Shown here piece after piece: positions 1 through 7,758 of a stretch of 64,000 nt of DNA. Made by a program: the position numbers and the translations under genes. The DNA comes from JACVRW01 sp963751835 (GTDB lineage: Bacteria > Actinomycetota > Thermoleophilia > Solirubrobacterales > Thermoleophilaceae). Under the pieces are notes generated by a model that was not told where the DNA came from, ran no database searches, and saw only the letters and a list, made by a program, of their open reading frames with translations. The DNA is taken from NCBI GenBank assembly GCA_963751835.1, contig CAVVWD010000020.1, forward strand, positions 62,001-126,000, written 5' to 3'. Position 1 is the first letter of the stretch, and every line of letters begins with the position of its first letter.

Positions 1-429
1 GATCTCGACGGCCTGGCAAGCGCGCTACGCGACCGCCTGCCCGGCGAGACCGCCTTCGAGGCGCTACGGCGCTGGATCGACACGATGTTCGACGAGTGGA
101 TGGCCGAGGAGGACGAGGCGCTCTTGCGAAAGCGGCTCTGCCGCGAGGACGAGGGCCTCGCCAACTTCGAGGGCGGCGTCATGGCTCGCATGCACGAGCT
201 GCTGCTCGAGGCGATCGCGGACGATCTCGACGAGCCGCCGGACGCGCTCCGTCCGCGGCTCGTGGCCGCCGCGGCGACGGCGGCGCTGACCTCGCTCGAG
301 GGCAGCGTCGGCGAGAAGGCCGAGCAGCACGCGCCGGTGGCCAAGGCCGAGGCCCTCGCGGTGCTCGACGACGCGATGCTCTTCCTGCGCGGCGGGCTCG
401 ATGCGCTCAGCGCCGGCCGTTCAGGCTGA
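1..429 (+). CDS. TetR-family regulator, C-terminal part (5' end outside window)
   Basis: The reading frame is open from base 1 to the TGA ending at 429, so the N-terminal DNA-binding half lies upstream of the window. What remains (about 142 residues) is acidic and predominantly helical, with FEALRRWIDTMFDEWMAEED near the start and a leucine/alanine-rich end (DDAMLFLRGGLDAL). This is the usual look of a TetR ligand-binding and dimerisation domain. The last bases overlap the end of the convergent membrane protein gene. The family call rests only on the C-terminal domain style; the helix-turn-helix is not visible. Confidence 0.6.
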   Translation, partial: DLDGLASALRDRLPGETAFEALRRWIDTMFDEWMAEEDEALLRKRLCREDEGLANFEGGVMARMHELLLEAIADDLDEPPDALRPRLVAAAATAALTSLEGSVGEKAEQHAPVAKAEALAVLDDAMLFLRGGLDALSAGRSG

Positions 430-1053
430 GCCGTCCTCCGCGCGGCGTCGCCGCTTTCGCTGCCGCTCGACCTCGCGGGCGGCGACCCCGATCGCGATCA
501 CGATCGGCACGACGTAGGGCGCCGCCGATAGCACCGACTTGACCCACTCAGGAGGCTCGATCGAGGTCGAGGGCAAATCTGGAAGGTCGGGCAGGCTCAT
601 GTCGGGCAGGTTGACCTGGGGCAGGTCGATGTCGGGCAGCGCCGGGAGCACCAGCCCGAGCAGCGCGCCGATGCCGAGCAGCGGCAGCAGCACGCTGCCG
701 ACCGCCTTCACCACGTGCCGGGCGGCGTAGAGCACCGGCCGCCTGCGCTCGAGCTCGGCGAGCCTGGCGGCGCGGGTGCCGGGCGGGGGGTCGAGCAGGA
801 CGAGCTCCTCGCCGCCGGCGTCGAGGATCGCGGCTCGCCTGATCGAGCCGAGCGCGGCGAGCCTCACGTCGACCGTCAGCTGACCATCCTCGAGCTTCGT
901 GCGGCCTCCGTTCGTCTTGGTCTCCGCGCGCTGTTCGCCGTCGACCACGAGTCGCAGCAGCTGACCGAGGCCGGATGGCTCGCGCTCGACCTCGACCCGG
1001 CTCCCTGCGTGATTCACGCTCCAGCGTTCGGCGGGCCCGGCTTCTGTCGTCAC
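421..1053 (-). CDS. Two-TM membrane protein with LPxxx repeat loop, unknown function
   Basis: A 210-residue protein beginning MTTEAGPAER. Residues 1-110 look like a soluble beta-rich domain (GLGQLLRLVVDGEQR, then GGEELVLLDPP). A hydrophobic segment follows (VGSVLLPLLGIGALLGLVLP). Next comes a proline-rich stretch in which the pattern L-P-x-x-x recurs about every five residues (DIDLPQVNLPDMSLPDLP). A second hydrophobic segment (YVVPIVIAIGVAA) leads into a basic tail (RKRRRR). The basic tail suggests a cytoplasmic C terminus, so the LPxxx loop would lie outside the membrane with both termini inside. I do not recognise the family. It converges on the TetR fragment with a 9-bp overlap. Confidence 0.6.
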   Translation of the reverse strand: MTTEAGPAERWSVNHAGSRVEVEREPSGLGQLLRLVVDGEQRAETKTNGGRTKLEDGQLTVDVRLAALGSIRRAAILDAGGEELVLLDPPPGTRAARLAELERRRPVLYAARHVVKAVGSVLLPLLGIGALLGLVLPALPDIDLPQVNLPDMSLPDLPDLPSTSIEPPEWVKSVLSAAPYVVPIVIAIGVAAREVERQRKRRRRAEDGSA

Positions 1054-1153
1054 GAAGCCAAAGCTACGCGGCTGCCCTCACCCCCACATCGGTCGGAAGA
1101 CTGAACTCTGCCGCCCGACCTCAGGCGGAGGTGAGAAGCGGCCGCAGACCCCC

Positions 1154-2644
1154 CTAAGCCTCCGAGTACGCCGGTTCCGCGCGCTGCGGCTCGGCCTCCT
1201 CCGCGGCCTCCGCCGGCGGCTGCGAGCGCAGCACCACTACCGCGACCACGATCGCCAGCAGCGTCAATGCCGCGCCGATCAGGAAGGCGAGGTGATAACC
1301 GGAGTTGAGCGCCGAGGCGGTCGACTCGCCGTCGGCGATCAGCCCGTCCGTGCGCTCGGTCGCCAGCGTGGCGAGCACGGCCAGGCCGACGGCGCCGCCG
1401 ACCTGAACAGTCGTGTTGACGAAGCCGGAGGCGAGTCCCGAGTCCCTCGGCGTGGCGCCCGACATGGCGAGCGTCATCAGCGCGGGGAAGGCGAGGCCGG
1501 CGCCGCCGCCCAGCAGCAGCATCACCAGGAACAGGTCGGTCACGTAGTCGCCGTCCACCGGCGCCCGCGCGAACAGGAGCAGGCCGGCGGCGGCGGAGGC
1601 GAGGCCCCCGATCAGCGCCGAGCGCGGCCCGATGCCCATGATCAGGCGCTCGGCGAACCCGAGCGACAACGTCCCCATCACGAGGCAGGAGGGCAGGAAC
1701 GCCAGGCCAACCTCGAGCGGGCTGTAGCCCAGGATCCCCTGCATGTAGAGAGCCCCGAGGAAGAACATCCCGAAGAAGCCGACCACGAGCAGCGCCATCA
1801 CCAGGTTCGCGCCTGTCACGTTCCGCGAGCGGAACAGGCGCAGCGGCATGAGTGGGTTCGAGATGCGTGCCTGGCGCGCCACGAACAGCGCCAGCAGCGC
1901 GAGCGAAACACCGCCGAGCCCGAGCGTCTGGAGCGATCCCCAGCCCTGCTCACCGGCCTCGAGCAGCGTGTACACGCCGATCATCAGTCCGGCCGTGAGA
2001 AGGACCGCGCCCGGCACGTCGGCGCCCTTGTCGAGCCCGATGCCCTCGCGGTCATCCACGAGCCGGAGCGCGAAAAGCGCGAGTGCGATGCCGATCGGCA
2101 CGTTGACGAAGAAGATCCAGTGCCAGTTGATGGCCTCGGTCAGGATCCCGCCGGCCAGCAGCCCGATCGAGGCGCCCGCCGAGGCGACGAAGCTGTAGAC
2201 CCCGATCGCCTTCGCCTGCTCGCGCGGGTCGGGGAACATCGTCACGATCATTCCGAGGATCACCGCGGAAGCGATCGCGCCGCCCGCGCCCTGGATGAAG
2301 CGCGCGCCGATCAGCATGCCCTGCGTCTGCGCCACGGCGCACAGGAGCGACGCGCCGGTGAACACGGCGAGGCCGGTAAGGAACACGCGCCGCTGGCCGA
2401 CCAGGTCGCCGATCCGGCCGGCAAGCAGGAGCAGGCCGCCGAACGCGATCAGGTACGCGTTGACGACCCAGGCGAGATTGCTCTGGGAGAAGCCGAGGTC
2501 CTCCTGGATCGACGGCAGCGCGACGTTCACGATCGTCGCGTCGAGCACGATCATGAGCAGCCCTCCGCAGAGGACGTACAGCGCAAGCCAGCGACTTCGC
2601 TCGGTGCTTGTATCCATAGTCACGTTTTGAGGGTCTCTGGTCAT
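1154..2644 (-). CDS. MFS drug:H+ antiporter, DHA2 (EmrB/QacA) type
   Basis: A 496-residue integral membrane protein with about 14 hydrophobic segments, the length expected for DHA2 exporters. Near the N terminus is the DHA-type TM1 motif LDATIVNVALP, followed by NAYLIAFGGLLLLAGRIGD and the loop motif GRIGDLVGQRRVF (motif A). A GASIGLLAGG stretch resembles the antiporter motif C. The C terminus ends in an acidic/alanine-rich tail. Family function is proton-driven export of drugs or other hydrophobic compounds; the substrate is unknown. The start is ATG 2644, with a second in-frame ATG nine codons later as an alternative. The nearest regulator is the TetR fragment at the left edge, but a direct link cannot be shown. 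Confidence 0.9.
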   Translation of the reverse strand: MTRDPQNVTMDTSTERSRWLALYVLCGGLLMIVLDATIVNVALPSIQEDLGFSQSNLAWVVNAYLIAFGGLLLLAGRIGDLVGQRRVFLTGLAVFTGASLLCAVAQTQGMLIGARFIQGAGGAIASAVILGMIVTMFPDPREQAKAIGVYSFVASAGASIGLLAGGILTEAINWHWIFFVNVPIGIALALFALRLVDDREGIGLDKGADVPGAVLLTAGLMIGVYTLLEAGEQGWGSLQTLGLGGVSLALLALFVARQARISNPLMPLRLFRSRNVTGANLVMALLVVGFFGMFFLGALYMQGILGYSPLEVGLAFLPSCLVMGTLSLGFAERLIMGIGPRSALIGGLASAAAGLLLFARAPVDGDYVTDLFLVMLLLGGGAGLAFPALMTLAMSGATPRDSGLASGFVNTTVQVGGAVGLAVLATLATERTDGLIADGESTASALNSGYHLAFLIGAALTLLAIVVAVVVLRSQPPAEAAEEAEPQRAEPAYSEA

Positions 2645-2766
2645 CGTTTCTCAAACATAGGACCGCAATCGGGCCCAGAAGTAATCGGTCAGTTTTTCGG
2701 GCTTCGAGAAGGCGATCTCGGCCCCCGCCATGTGATCGCCCGCGCGGCGTTTGAAACACTCGGCGC

Positions 2767-3594
2767 ATGAGTACACGCGCGCGCGATCACCTCATGGGGG
2801 CGCTGGGAGGCCTTCGCCACGAGCCGACGGAGAAGCGGGTGCGAGCCAGGCGCGGCGACGCCGAGGTCGTGGACAGCACCCGGGCGCTGCTGGTGTGGGA
2901 GCCCCGCCGAATCGTGCCCTCCTACGCCGTTCCGGTCGAGGACGTGCGCGCCAGGCTCGAGCCGTCCTCGGAAGAGGAGTCCTCGGATGCCGAGCTCCTC
3001 CATCCGGGCATTCCCTTCGGCGCCCACTCAACCGAGGGCGAGAGCCTCGACGTCGAGCTGGCGGCGGAGACTCTGCGCGGGGCCGCCTTCCGGCCCGCCG
3101 ACCCGGATCTCGCCGGCCACGTAATCCTGGCCTACGACGCCTTCGACGGCTGGTTCGAGGAGGACGAGCCGATCCTCGGGCACCCGCGCGACCCGTTCCA
3201 CAGGGTGGATATCCGGCGCAGCTCGCGGCACGTGCGCATCGAGCGCGACGGCCGCCTGCTCGCCGAGAGCTCCGAGCCGACCCTCGTCTTCGAGACCAAC
3301 CTGCCCGTGCGCTTCTACCTGCCGCAGAACGACCTGCGCGCCGACGCCCGCCCGAGCACCAGGCGAACGCGGTGTGCGTACAAGGGCGAGGCGAGCTACC
3401 TGTCCTTCGAGCTGGGCACCGGCGCCCGCGCCGACCTGGCCTGGATCTACGAGGACCCGCTCGACGACGCGGCCCCTCTGACCGGGCTCGTCGCGTTCTT
3501 CGACGAGCTCGTGGACGTGGTCGTCGACGGCGAACCCCGCGAGCGGCCACAGACGCAGTTCGGGCGCGGGATCATCGAGGAAGCCGGCGTCTAG
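2767..3594 (+). CDS. DUF427-family protein (two-domain form)
   Basis: A 275-residue soluble protein. The first half contains VVDSTRALLVWEPRRIVPSY and the second half HVRIERDGRLLAESSEPTLVFE followed by LPVRFYLP and TRCAYKGEASYLSF. These are hallmarks of DUF427 beta-fold units (E/D-S-x-x-x-x-x-x-E and P-R-x-Y-x-P blocks). Two related halves of about 110 residues fit the two-unit form of the family. No catalytic function is established. It runs toward the SnoaL/luciferase-like fusion with only 7 nt between genes, so the two may be cotranscribed. Start ATG 2767. Confidence 0.75.
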   Translation: MSTRARDHLMGALGGLRHEPTEKRVRARRGDAEVVDSTRALLVWEPRRIVPSYAVPVEDVRARLEPSSEEESSDAELLHPGIPFGAHSTEGESLDVELAAETLRGAAFRPADPDLAGHVILAYDAFDGWFEEDEPILGHPRDPFHRVDIRRSSRHVRIERDGRLLAESSEPTLVFETNLPVRFYLPQNDLRADARPSTRRTRCAYKGEASYLSFELGTGARADLAWIYEDPLDDAAPLTGLVAFFDELVDVVVDGEPRERPQTQFGRGIIEEAGV

Positions 3595-3601
3595 GGCACG
3601 A

Positions 3602-4780
3602 GTGGCCGCGAGCCGGAATGAGGAGCCCGTGCGGGCGTTCGCGGAGGCGATCACCCGTGGGGACATGGAAGCCGCGCTCGCCCTCTGTCATCCAGAGATG
3701 GATTTCCTGTCGATGCTCGACGTGAGCGGCCGCAGGCACTATGGCCACGACGGCATCCGGCAGTACTTCGAGGACGTCGCGTCCGCCTGGGAGGAGTGGC
3801 GGACCGAGGTGCATCGGGTCGTCGAGGGACCCGACGGACGGGTGGCCATCGTGATGACCATGCACGTGCGCGGCCTGGGAAGCGGCGCCGTGCTCTCGGA
3901 GCGCACCGGTCACGTCTGGACGCTGAAGGACGGCCTGCTGTTCCACAACGAGCTCTACCGCGACCCCGAGGAGGCGCTCAGGGCGGTTGGGGCGGCGCCC
4001 GACGAGCCGGCCGCCCCCGCCGTGAGGGCACGCACGGCCATCTTCGTCGCCCCCTTCGAGGAGCTGTCTGAGCCGCGCGTGCTGGCCGGTCTCGCCGAGC
4101 GGGCGGAGGCACGCGGCTGGGACGGCTTCTTCGTGTGGGACCACGTGGCCTATCGCGAGCCGGTCCGCGCGCTCGCCGACCCGTGGGTGACCCTGGCGGC
4201 GGTGGCGACGGCGACCAGGCGGATGACGATCGGGCCGCTCGTGACACCGCTGGCCCGCCGGCGCCCCCACCAGCTCGCGCGCGAGACGGTCACCCTCGAC
4301 CGGCTGAGCGGTGGCCGGCTCGTGCTGGGCGTGGGCCTCGGGAGTGACCGCACGGGGGAGTTCGACCCCGGCCGCTTCGGCGAGGAGAGCGATGGCCGTG
4401 CTCGTGCGCGGCTACTCGACGAGGGACTCGAGCGACTCGCCCGCTACTGGGACGGCGAGTTCGAGCCCCGGCCACTCCAGCGGCCCCGCATCCCGGTGTG
4501 GGTGGCGTCGATATGGCCCAACCGGCGTCCGCTCCGCCGGGCTGCTCGCTGGGATGGCTTCTTCCCGATCGACCTGCCCGGACCGGACGCGCTCGCCGAG
4601 CTCGTTGCGGCGGTCGAAGAGCTGCGCGAGCCGGCCGCCGGGCGCTTCGAAGTGGTGGTGGAAAATCCACCCGGGACCGATCCGGCGCCGTGGATCGACG
4701 CGGGTGCGACCTGGTGCCTCACCGCGTTCGACGCCCAGCCCCGCCGCGCGGAGGTCGAGGAGGCGATCGACGCCCGCTGA
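3602..4780 (+). CDS. SnoaL-like domain fused to luciferase-like (LLM) flavin/F420 oxidoreductase
   Basis: A 392-residue protein with two parts. Residues 1 to about 130 resemble a SnoaL/NTF2-like ketosteroid-isomerase fold (FAEAITRGDMEAALALCHPE, RRHYGHDGIRQYFEDV, HVWTLKDGLLFHNELYRDPEEAL). From about residue 145 a luciferase-like domain begins (IFVAPFEELSEPRVLAGLAERAEARGWDGFFVWDH, then ATATRRMTIGPLVTPLARRRP, LDRLSGGRLVLGVGLG). LLM enzymes bind FMN or coenzyme F420 and oxidise or reduce small organics. At about 245 residues the LLM part is shorter than most family members (300-350). The start is GTG 3602, 7 nt after the DUF427 gene. The substrate is unknown. Confidence 0.8.
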   Translation: MAASRNEEPVRAFAEAITRGDMEAALALCHPEMDFLSMLDVSGRRHYGHDGIRQYFEDVASAWEEWRTEVHRVVEGPDGRVAIVMTMHVRGLGSGAVLSERTGHVWTLKDGLLFHNELYRDPEEALRAVGAAPDEPAAPAVRARTAIFVAPFEELSEPRVLAGLAERAEARGWDGFFVWDHVAYREPVRALADPWVTLAAVATATRRMTIGPLVTPLARRRPHQLARETVTLDRLSGGRLVLGVGLGSDRTGEFDPGRFGEESDGRARARLLDEGLERLARYWDGEFEPRPLQRPRIPVWVASIWPNRRPLRRAARWDGFFPIDLPGPDALAELVAAVEELREPAAGRFEVVVENPPGTDPAPWIDAGATWCLTAFDAQPRRAEVEEAIDAR

Positions 4781-4808
4781 GCTCCGCACCGTCGTCGCCA
4801 CCCGCTAC

Positions 4809-5534
4809 GTGGAGGCACTGAGGGAGGGCGGCTCGCTGCCCGGGCTCATGGAGGCCGACGACGACGGCCTCTACGTGACGAAGTTCCGCGGCGCCGGCCA
4901 GGGCGAGGCCGCGCTGGTGGCCGAGGTGCTCGCGGGCGAGCTGGCGCGCGCGCTCGGCCTGCCGGTGCCGGACCTGGCGGTGGTGGACGTGGCTCCCGAG
5001 GTGGGGCACGCCGAGCCCGATCCGGAGATCCAGGAGTTGCTCGAGGCCAGCCCGGGGGCGAATCTGGGGATGGACTTCCTGCCGGGCGCGCTCCCGTTCG
5101 CGCTTCCCGCGGAGCCCTCCTTCGATCCCGCCCTCGCCGCCGATGTGGTGTGGTTCGACGCGCTCGTGACGAACCTCGACCGGACCCACCGCAACCCGAA
5201 CCTGCTCGTCTGGCACGGGCGCACGTGGCTGATCGACCATGGGGCGGCCTTCTTCAGGCAGCACGGCGACCGGCCGCTCGCAGAGACGGCCGCCGAGCCG
5301 GTCCCCATGCTCGCCGACCACGTGCTGCTCCCGGTCGCCGGCCCGCTGTCCGACGCCGACGAGCGGCTCGCCGGGCGTGCGCTCGCCGCGGCCGCCGATG
5401 CCGCGGAGCTCGTGCCGGATGCATGGCTCGGCGCGGACCCGGATGCCCGGCGCGCCGATCTGACCGAGTTCCTGGAAAGGCGGCTCGCGCCGCCGCGCGC
5501 GTTCGTCGAGGAGGTGGAGCGTGCCCGCCGCTGA
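4809..5534 (+). CDS. HipA-like protein kinase family protein
   Basis: The frame reads YVEALREGGSLPGLMEADDDGLYVTKFRGAGQGEAALVAEVLAGELARALGLPVPD in successive blocks, then LDRTHRNPNLLVWHGRTWLIDHGAAFF. The D-R-T-H-R-N and I-D-H-G elements match the catalytic loop and metal-binding segment of HipA/PI3-4-like kinases; the G-rich segment and V-T-K-F lysine fit the ATP site. The start is uncertain: GTG 4809 is the first usable codon, but family similarity seems to extend about six residues upstream. It overlaps the following DUF3037 gene by 14 nt, a pairing typical for this non-toxin HipA-like family. The target is unknown. Confidence 0.75.
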   Translation: MEALREGGSLPGLMEADDDGLYVTKFRGAGQGEAALVAEVLAGELARALGLPVPDLAVVDVAPEVGHAEPDPEIQELLEASPGANLGMDFLPGALPFALPAEPSFDPALAADVVWFDALVTNLDRTHRNPNLLVWHGRTWLIDHGAAFFRQHGDRPLAETAAEPVPMLADHVLLPVAGPLSDADERLAGRALAAAADAAELVPDAWLGADPDARRADLTEFLERRLAPPRAFVEEVERARR

Positions 5535-5958
5535 GCGCGGTCCCAGGCCGTTCGCCTACGCGCTGCTGCGGGTGGTGCCGCGCGTGGAGCGCGGGGAGCG
5601 GCTGAACGCCGCCGTGGTGCTCTTCTGCCGCGAGTACGACTACCTCGCGATGCGGGCGGAAGTCGACGACGCCCGCCTGGCCGCCCTCGCCCCCGATCTC
5701 GACCCGGTGCCCGTGCACTCCCACCTCGCGGCGCTATGCCGCGTGGCCTCCGGCGATCCCGAGGCGGGCGCGCTCGCGAACCTGCCTCCCTCCGAGCGGT
5801 TCGGATGGCTCGTATCGCCATCGTCGACGATCATCCAGCCCTCGGAGGTGCACACCGGGATGACCGACGATCCCGAGGCCACGCTCGAGCACCTCTTCGA
5901 GACCCTGGTGGTGCCGACACCTCACAGCGCAGGCGGGCGCGACGTTTCTCCCACATGA
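5521..5958 (+). CDS. DUF3037-family protein
   Basis: A 145-residue soluble protein starting GTG 5521 (MPAAERGPRPFAYALLRVVPRVERGE). The motif Y-A-L-L-R-V-V-P-x-V-E-R-G-E-x-x-N-A-A-V-V-L-F marks DUF3037, a family usually encoded next to HipA-like kinases, as here. The function is unknown; the constant pairing suggests that it works with the kinase. It overlaps the kinase gene by 14 nt at its start and the downstream alkyltransferase fusion by 4 nt (ATGA), so all three are probably translated as one unit. Confidence 0.8.
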   Translation: MPAAERGPRPFAYALLRVVPRVERGERLNAAVVLFCREYDYLAMRAEVDDARLAALAPDLDPVPVHSHLAALCRVASGDPEAGALANLPPSERFGWLVSPSSTIIQPSEVHTGMTDDPEATLEHLFETLVVPTPHSAGGRDVSPT

Positions 5959-6680
5959 CCTACAAGCTCATCGATGCCGACGGGCAGCCTTACGAGAGCG
6001 ACACGCCCGGCACGCTCGGGGGACACCGCGGTAACCGTGTCTACGGGCGGCTTGACTGCGAGGGCGCGCTGCGCTGGATAGCGAAAGGCCATTACGTGCC
6101 CCAGCGCGTCTTCTTCGCGGATGAGGCCACAGCGGTCGCCGCGGGCTACCGGCCCTGTGCGACCTGCATGCCCGAGGCCTACGCCACCTGGAAGCTCCAG
6201 CATCGGGGGAGACGGTTCAGCGAGTACGAGTCGCCGGTCGGGACGCTGCTGCTGAGCGGCGACGGCGACGCGCTGACCGGGTTGGCCTTTCGGCGCGGTA
6301 CCGCGATCCCGGCAGGATGGCTGCGCGACGATGCCCGTTTCGCCACCGAGCGCTCACAGCTCGACGAGTACTTCACCGGCGAGCGCACGGCGTTCGATTT
6401 CCCCATGCGGCTCGAGGGAGGGCAGTTCGACCGGAGCGTCTGGCGGGCGCTCGAGGAGATCCCCTACGGCACCACCACCACCTACGGCGAGATCGCCGAG
6501 CGCATCGGCAAGCCCGGGAGGGCACGCGCGGTGGGCGCGGCCAACGGCCGAAACCCGATCGCGATCGTCGTGCCCTGCCACCGCGTGATCGGGGCCGGCG
6601 GCAAGCTGACCGGCTACGGCGGCGGCCTCGACCGCAAACAACGGCTGCTCGAGCTCGAGGGCGCGTTGCTCCCTGTGTAG
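5955..6680 (+). CDS. ogt: Ada-type metal-binding domain fused to O6-alkylguanine-DNA alkyltransferase
   Basis: A 241-residue fusion. Residues 1 to about 80 resemble a stand-alone Ada metal-binding-like domain (YGRLDCEGALRWIAKGHYV, RVFFADEATAVAAGYRPCATC). It keeps the R-P-C-x-x-C pair, but at the first cysteine pair of true N-Ada only one Cys (LDC) is visible. From about residue 90 comes the alkyltransferase: EYESPVGTLLLSGDGDALTGL, the helix-turn-helix GTTTTYGEIAERIGKPGRARAVGAANGRNPI, and the active site IVVPCHRVIG whose Cys accepts the alkyl group. It directly reverses O6-alkylguanine. Start ATG 5955 overlaps the DUF3037 stop (ATGA). The neighbour to the right is another alkylation-repair candidate. 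Confidence 0.88.
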   Translation: MTYKLIDADGQPYESDTPGTLGGHRGNRVYGRLDCEGALRWIAKGHYVPQRVFFADEATAVAAGYRPCATCMPEAYATWKLQHRGRRFSEYESPVGTLLLSGDGDALTGLAFRRGTAIPAGWLRDDARFATERSQLDEYFTGERTAFDFPMRLEGGQFDRSVWRALEEIPYGTTTTYGEIAERIGKPGRARAVGAANGRNPIAIVVPCHRVIGAGGKLTGYGGGLDRKQRLLELEGALLPV

Positions 6681-6689
6681 CTTGGCGGC

Positions 6690-7736
6690 GTGGCCGCTGC
6701 GGAGCGCGTTCTCAGCCGCAGGGAGCTGAACCGGGCAGTGCTCGCGCGCCAGCTCCTGCTTGAGCGGGCCCGCAGCCCGATCCCGCGCACACTCGAGCGC
6801 ATAGGCGGGCTCCAGGCCCAGTACGCGCCCTCGATGTACATCGGGCTTTGGTCGCGCATCGAGGGCTTCGAGCGCGACAGCCTCAAGCGCGCGCTCGAGC
6901 GCCGCAGCGTCGTCCAGGCCACGCTCATGCGCTCGACGATCCACCTCGTCTCACGCGTCGACTACTGGCCCTTCGAGATCGGGGTGAAGCGGGCTCGGGC
7001 GGAGTGGTCGCGGCGGGTGGGCTCGTTCGGCATGTCAGCCGCGAACCTGAGCGCCGCGGCGCGCGAGCTCCAAGCGCGGCTGGACGGCGGCGCGATGCGC
7101 CGCGCCGAGATCGAGGAGCTGCTCGGCAAGGACGTCGCGCGGGGCGTGGGCATGGAGCTCGACATGGTCCGCGTGCCGCCATCCGGCACGTGGGAGCGCC
7201 GGCGCGCAGACCTGTATGCGGCGGCGGTGGACTGGCTCGGCCCGCCTCCCGGCGAGCTCACCGAGGAGCGGGGGATCGAGCGGCTCGTGCGGCGCTATCT
7301 CGGCGCCTTCGGCCCCGCCACCCGTGCCGACCTCGCCGACTGGGCGGGGCTGCGACCGGCGGCCGTGCAGCCGCACCTCGATCGCGTGGCCACCCGGAGC
7401 TTTCGTTCGGAGGACGGAGCCGAGCTGCTCGACCTTCCGCGCGCGCCGCTTCCGGACGGCGATACCCCCGCCCCCGTGCGCTTCCTCCCGACCTGGGACG
7501 CCATGCTCCTCGTACACGCCCGACGGGCCGGCGTCCTGCCCGACGCGTACCGCCCGCGCATCTTCAACACGAAGATGCCGCAGTCGATCGGGACCTTCAT
7601 CGTGGACGGAGCCGTGGCGGGCACGTGGAGGTACGAGGACGGCCGCATCGAGCTGACCCAGTTCGAGAAGCTCGACCGCGCGACGCGCCGCGAGCTGAAC
7701 GGCGAAGCCGAGCGGCTCGCCGAGTTCCACTCCTAG
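6690..7736 (+). CDS. AlkZ/YcaQ-like winged-helix DNA glycosylase family protein (HTH_42)
   Basis: A 348-residue basic protein beginning MAAAERVLSRRELNRAVLARQ. The sequence IGGLQAQYAPSMYIGLWSRI carries the Q-x-Q signature used by AlkZ-type members of the HTH_42 superfamily; the YcaQ branch has Q-x-D. RSVVQATLMRSTIHLVS and the late segment LPTWDAMLLVHARR are also typical. Characterised members are DNA glycosylases that open interstrand crosslinks or excise bulky alkylated bases; many relatives are untested. The position 9 nt after the Ogt fusion supports a repair role. Start GTG 6690 lies close behind the upstream stop, so it is probably in the same operon. Confidence 0.75.
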   Translation: MAAAERVLSRRELNRAVLARQLLLERARSPIPRTLERIGGLQAQYAPSMYIGLWSRIEGFERDSLKRALERRSVVQATLMRSTIHLVSRVDYWPFEIGVKRARAEWSRRVGSFGMSAANLSAAARELQARLDGGAMRRAEIEELLGKDVARGVGMELDMVRVPPSGTWERRRADLYAAAVDWLGPPPGELTEERGIERLVRRYLGAFGPATRADLADWAGLRPAAVQPHLDRVATRSFRSEDGAELLDLPRAPLPDGDTPAPVRFLPTWDAMLLVHARRAGVLPDAYRPRIFNTKMPQSIGTFIVDGAVAGTWRYEDGRIELTQFEKLDRATRRELNGEAERLAEFHS

Positions 7737-7758
7737 TCCGCGGATACGCTGCGCGGCG

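Noticed and set aside
1292..2770. 492-codon open frame on the plus strand opposite the DHA2 exporter
   Set aside because: Its translation is rich in Arg/His/Gln with no domain pattern, while the minus strand gives a clear membrane transporter. This is the usual GC-rich antisense open frame.
4809..5958. HipBA-type toxin-antitoxin module
   Set aside because: There is no HipB-like DNA-binding partner; the DUF3037 neighbour marks a different HipA-like group.
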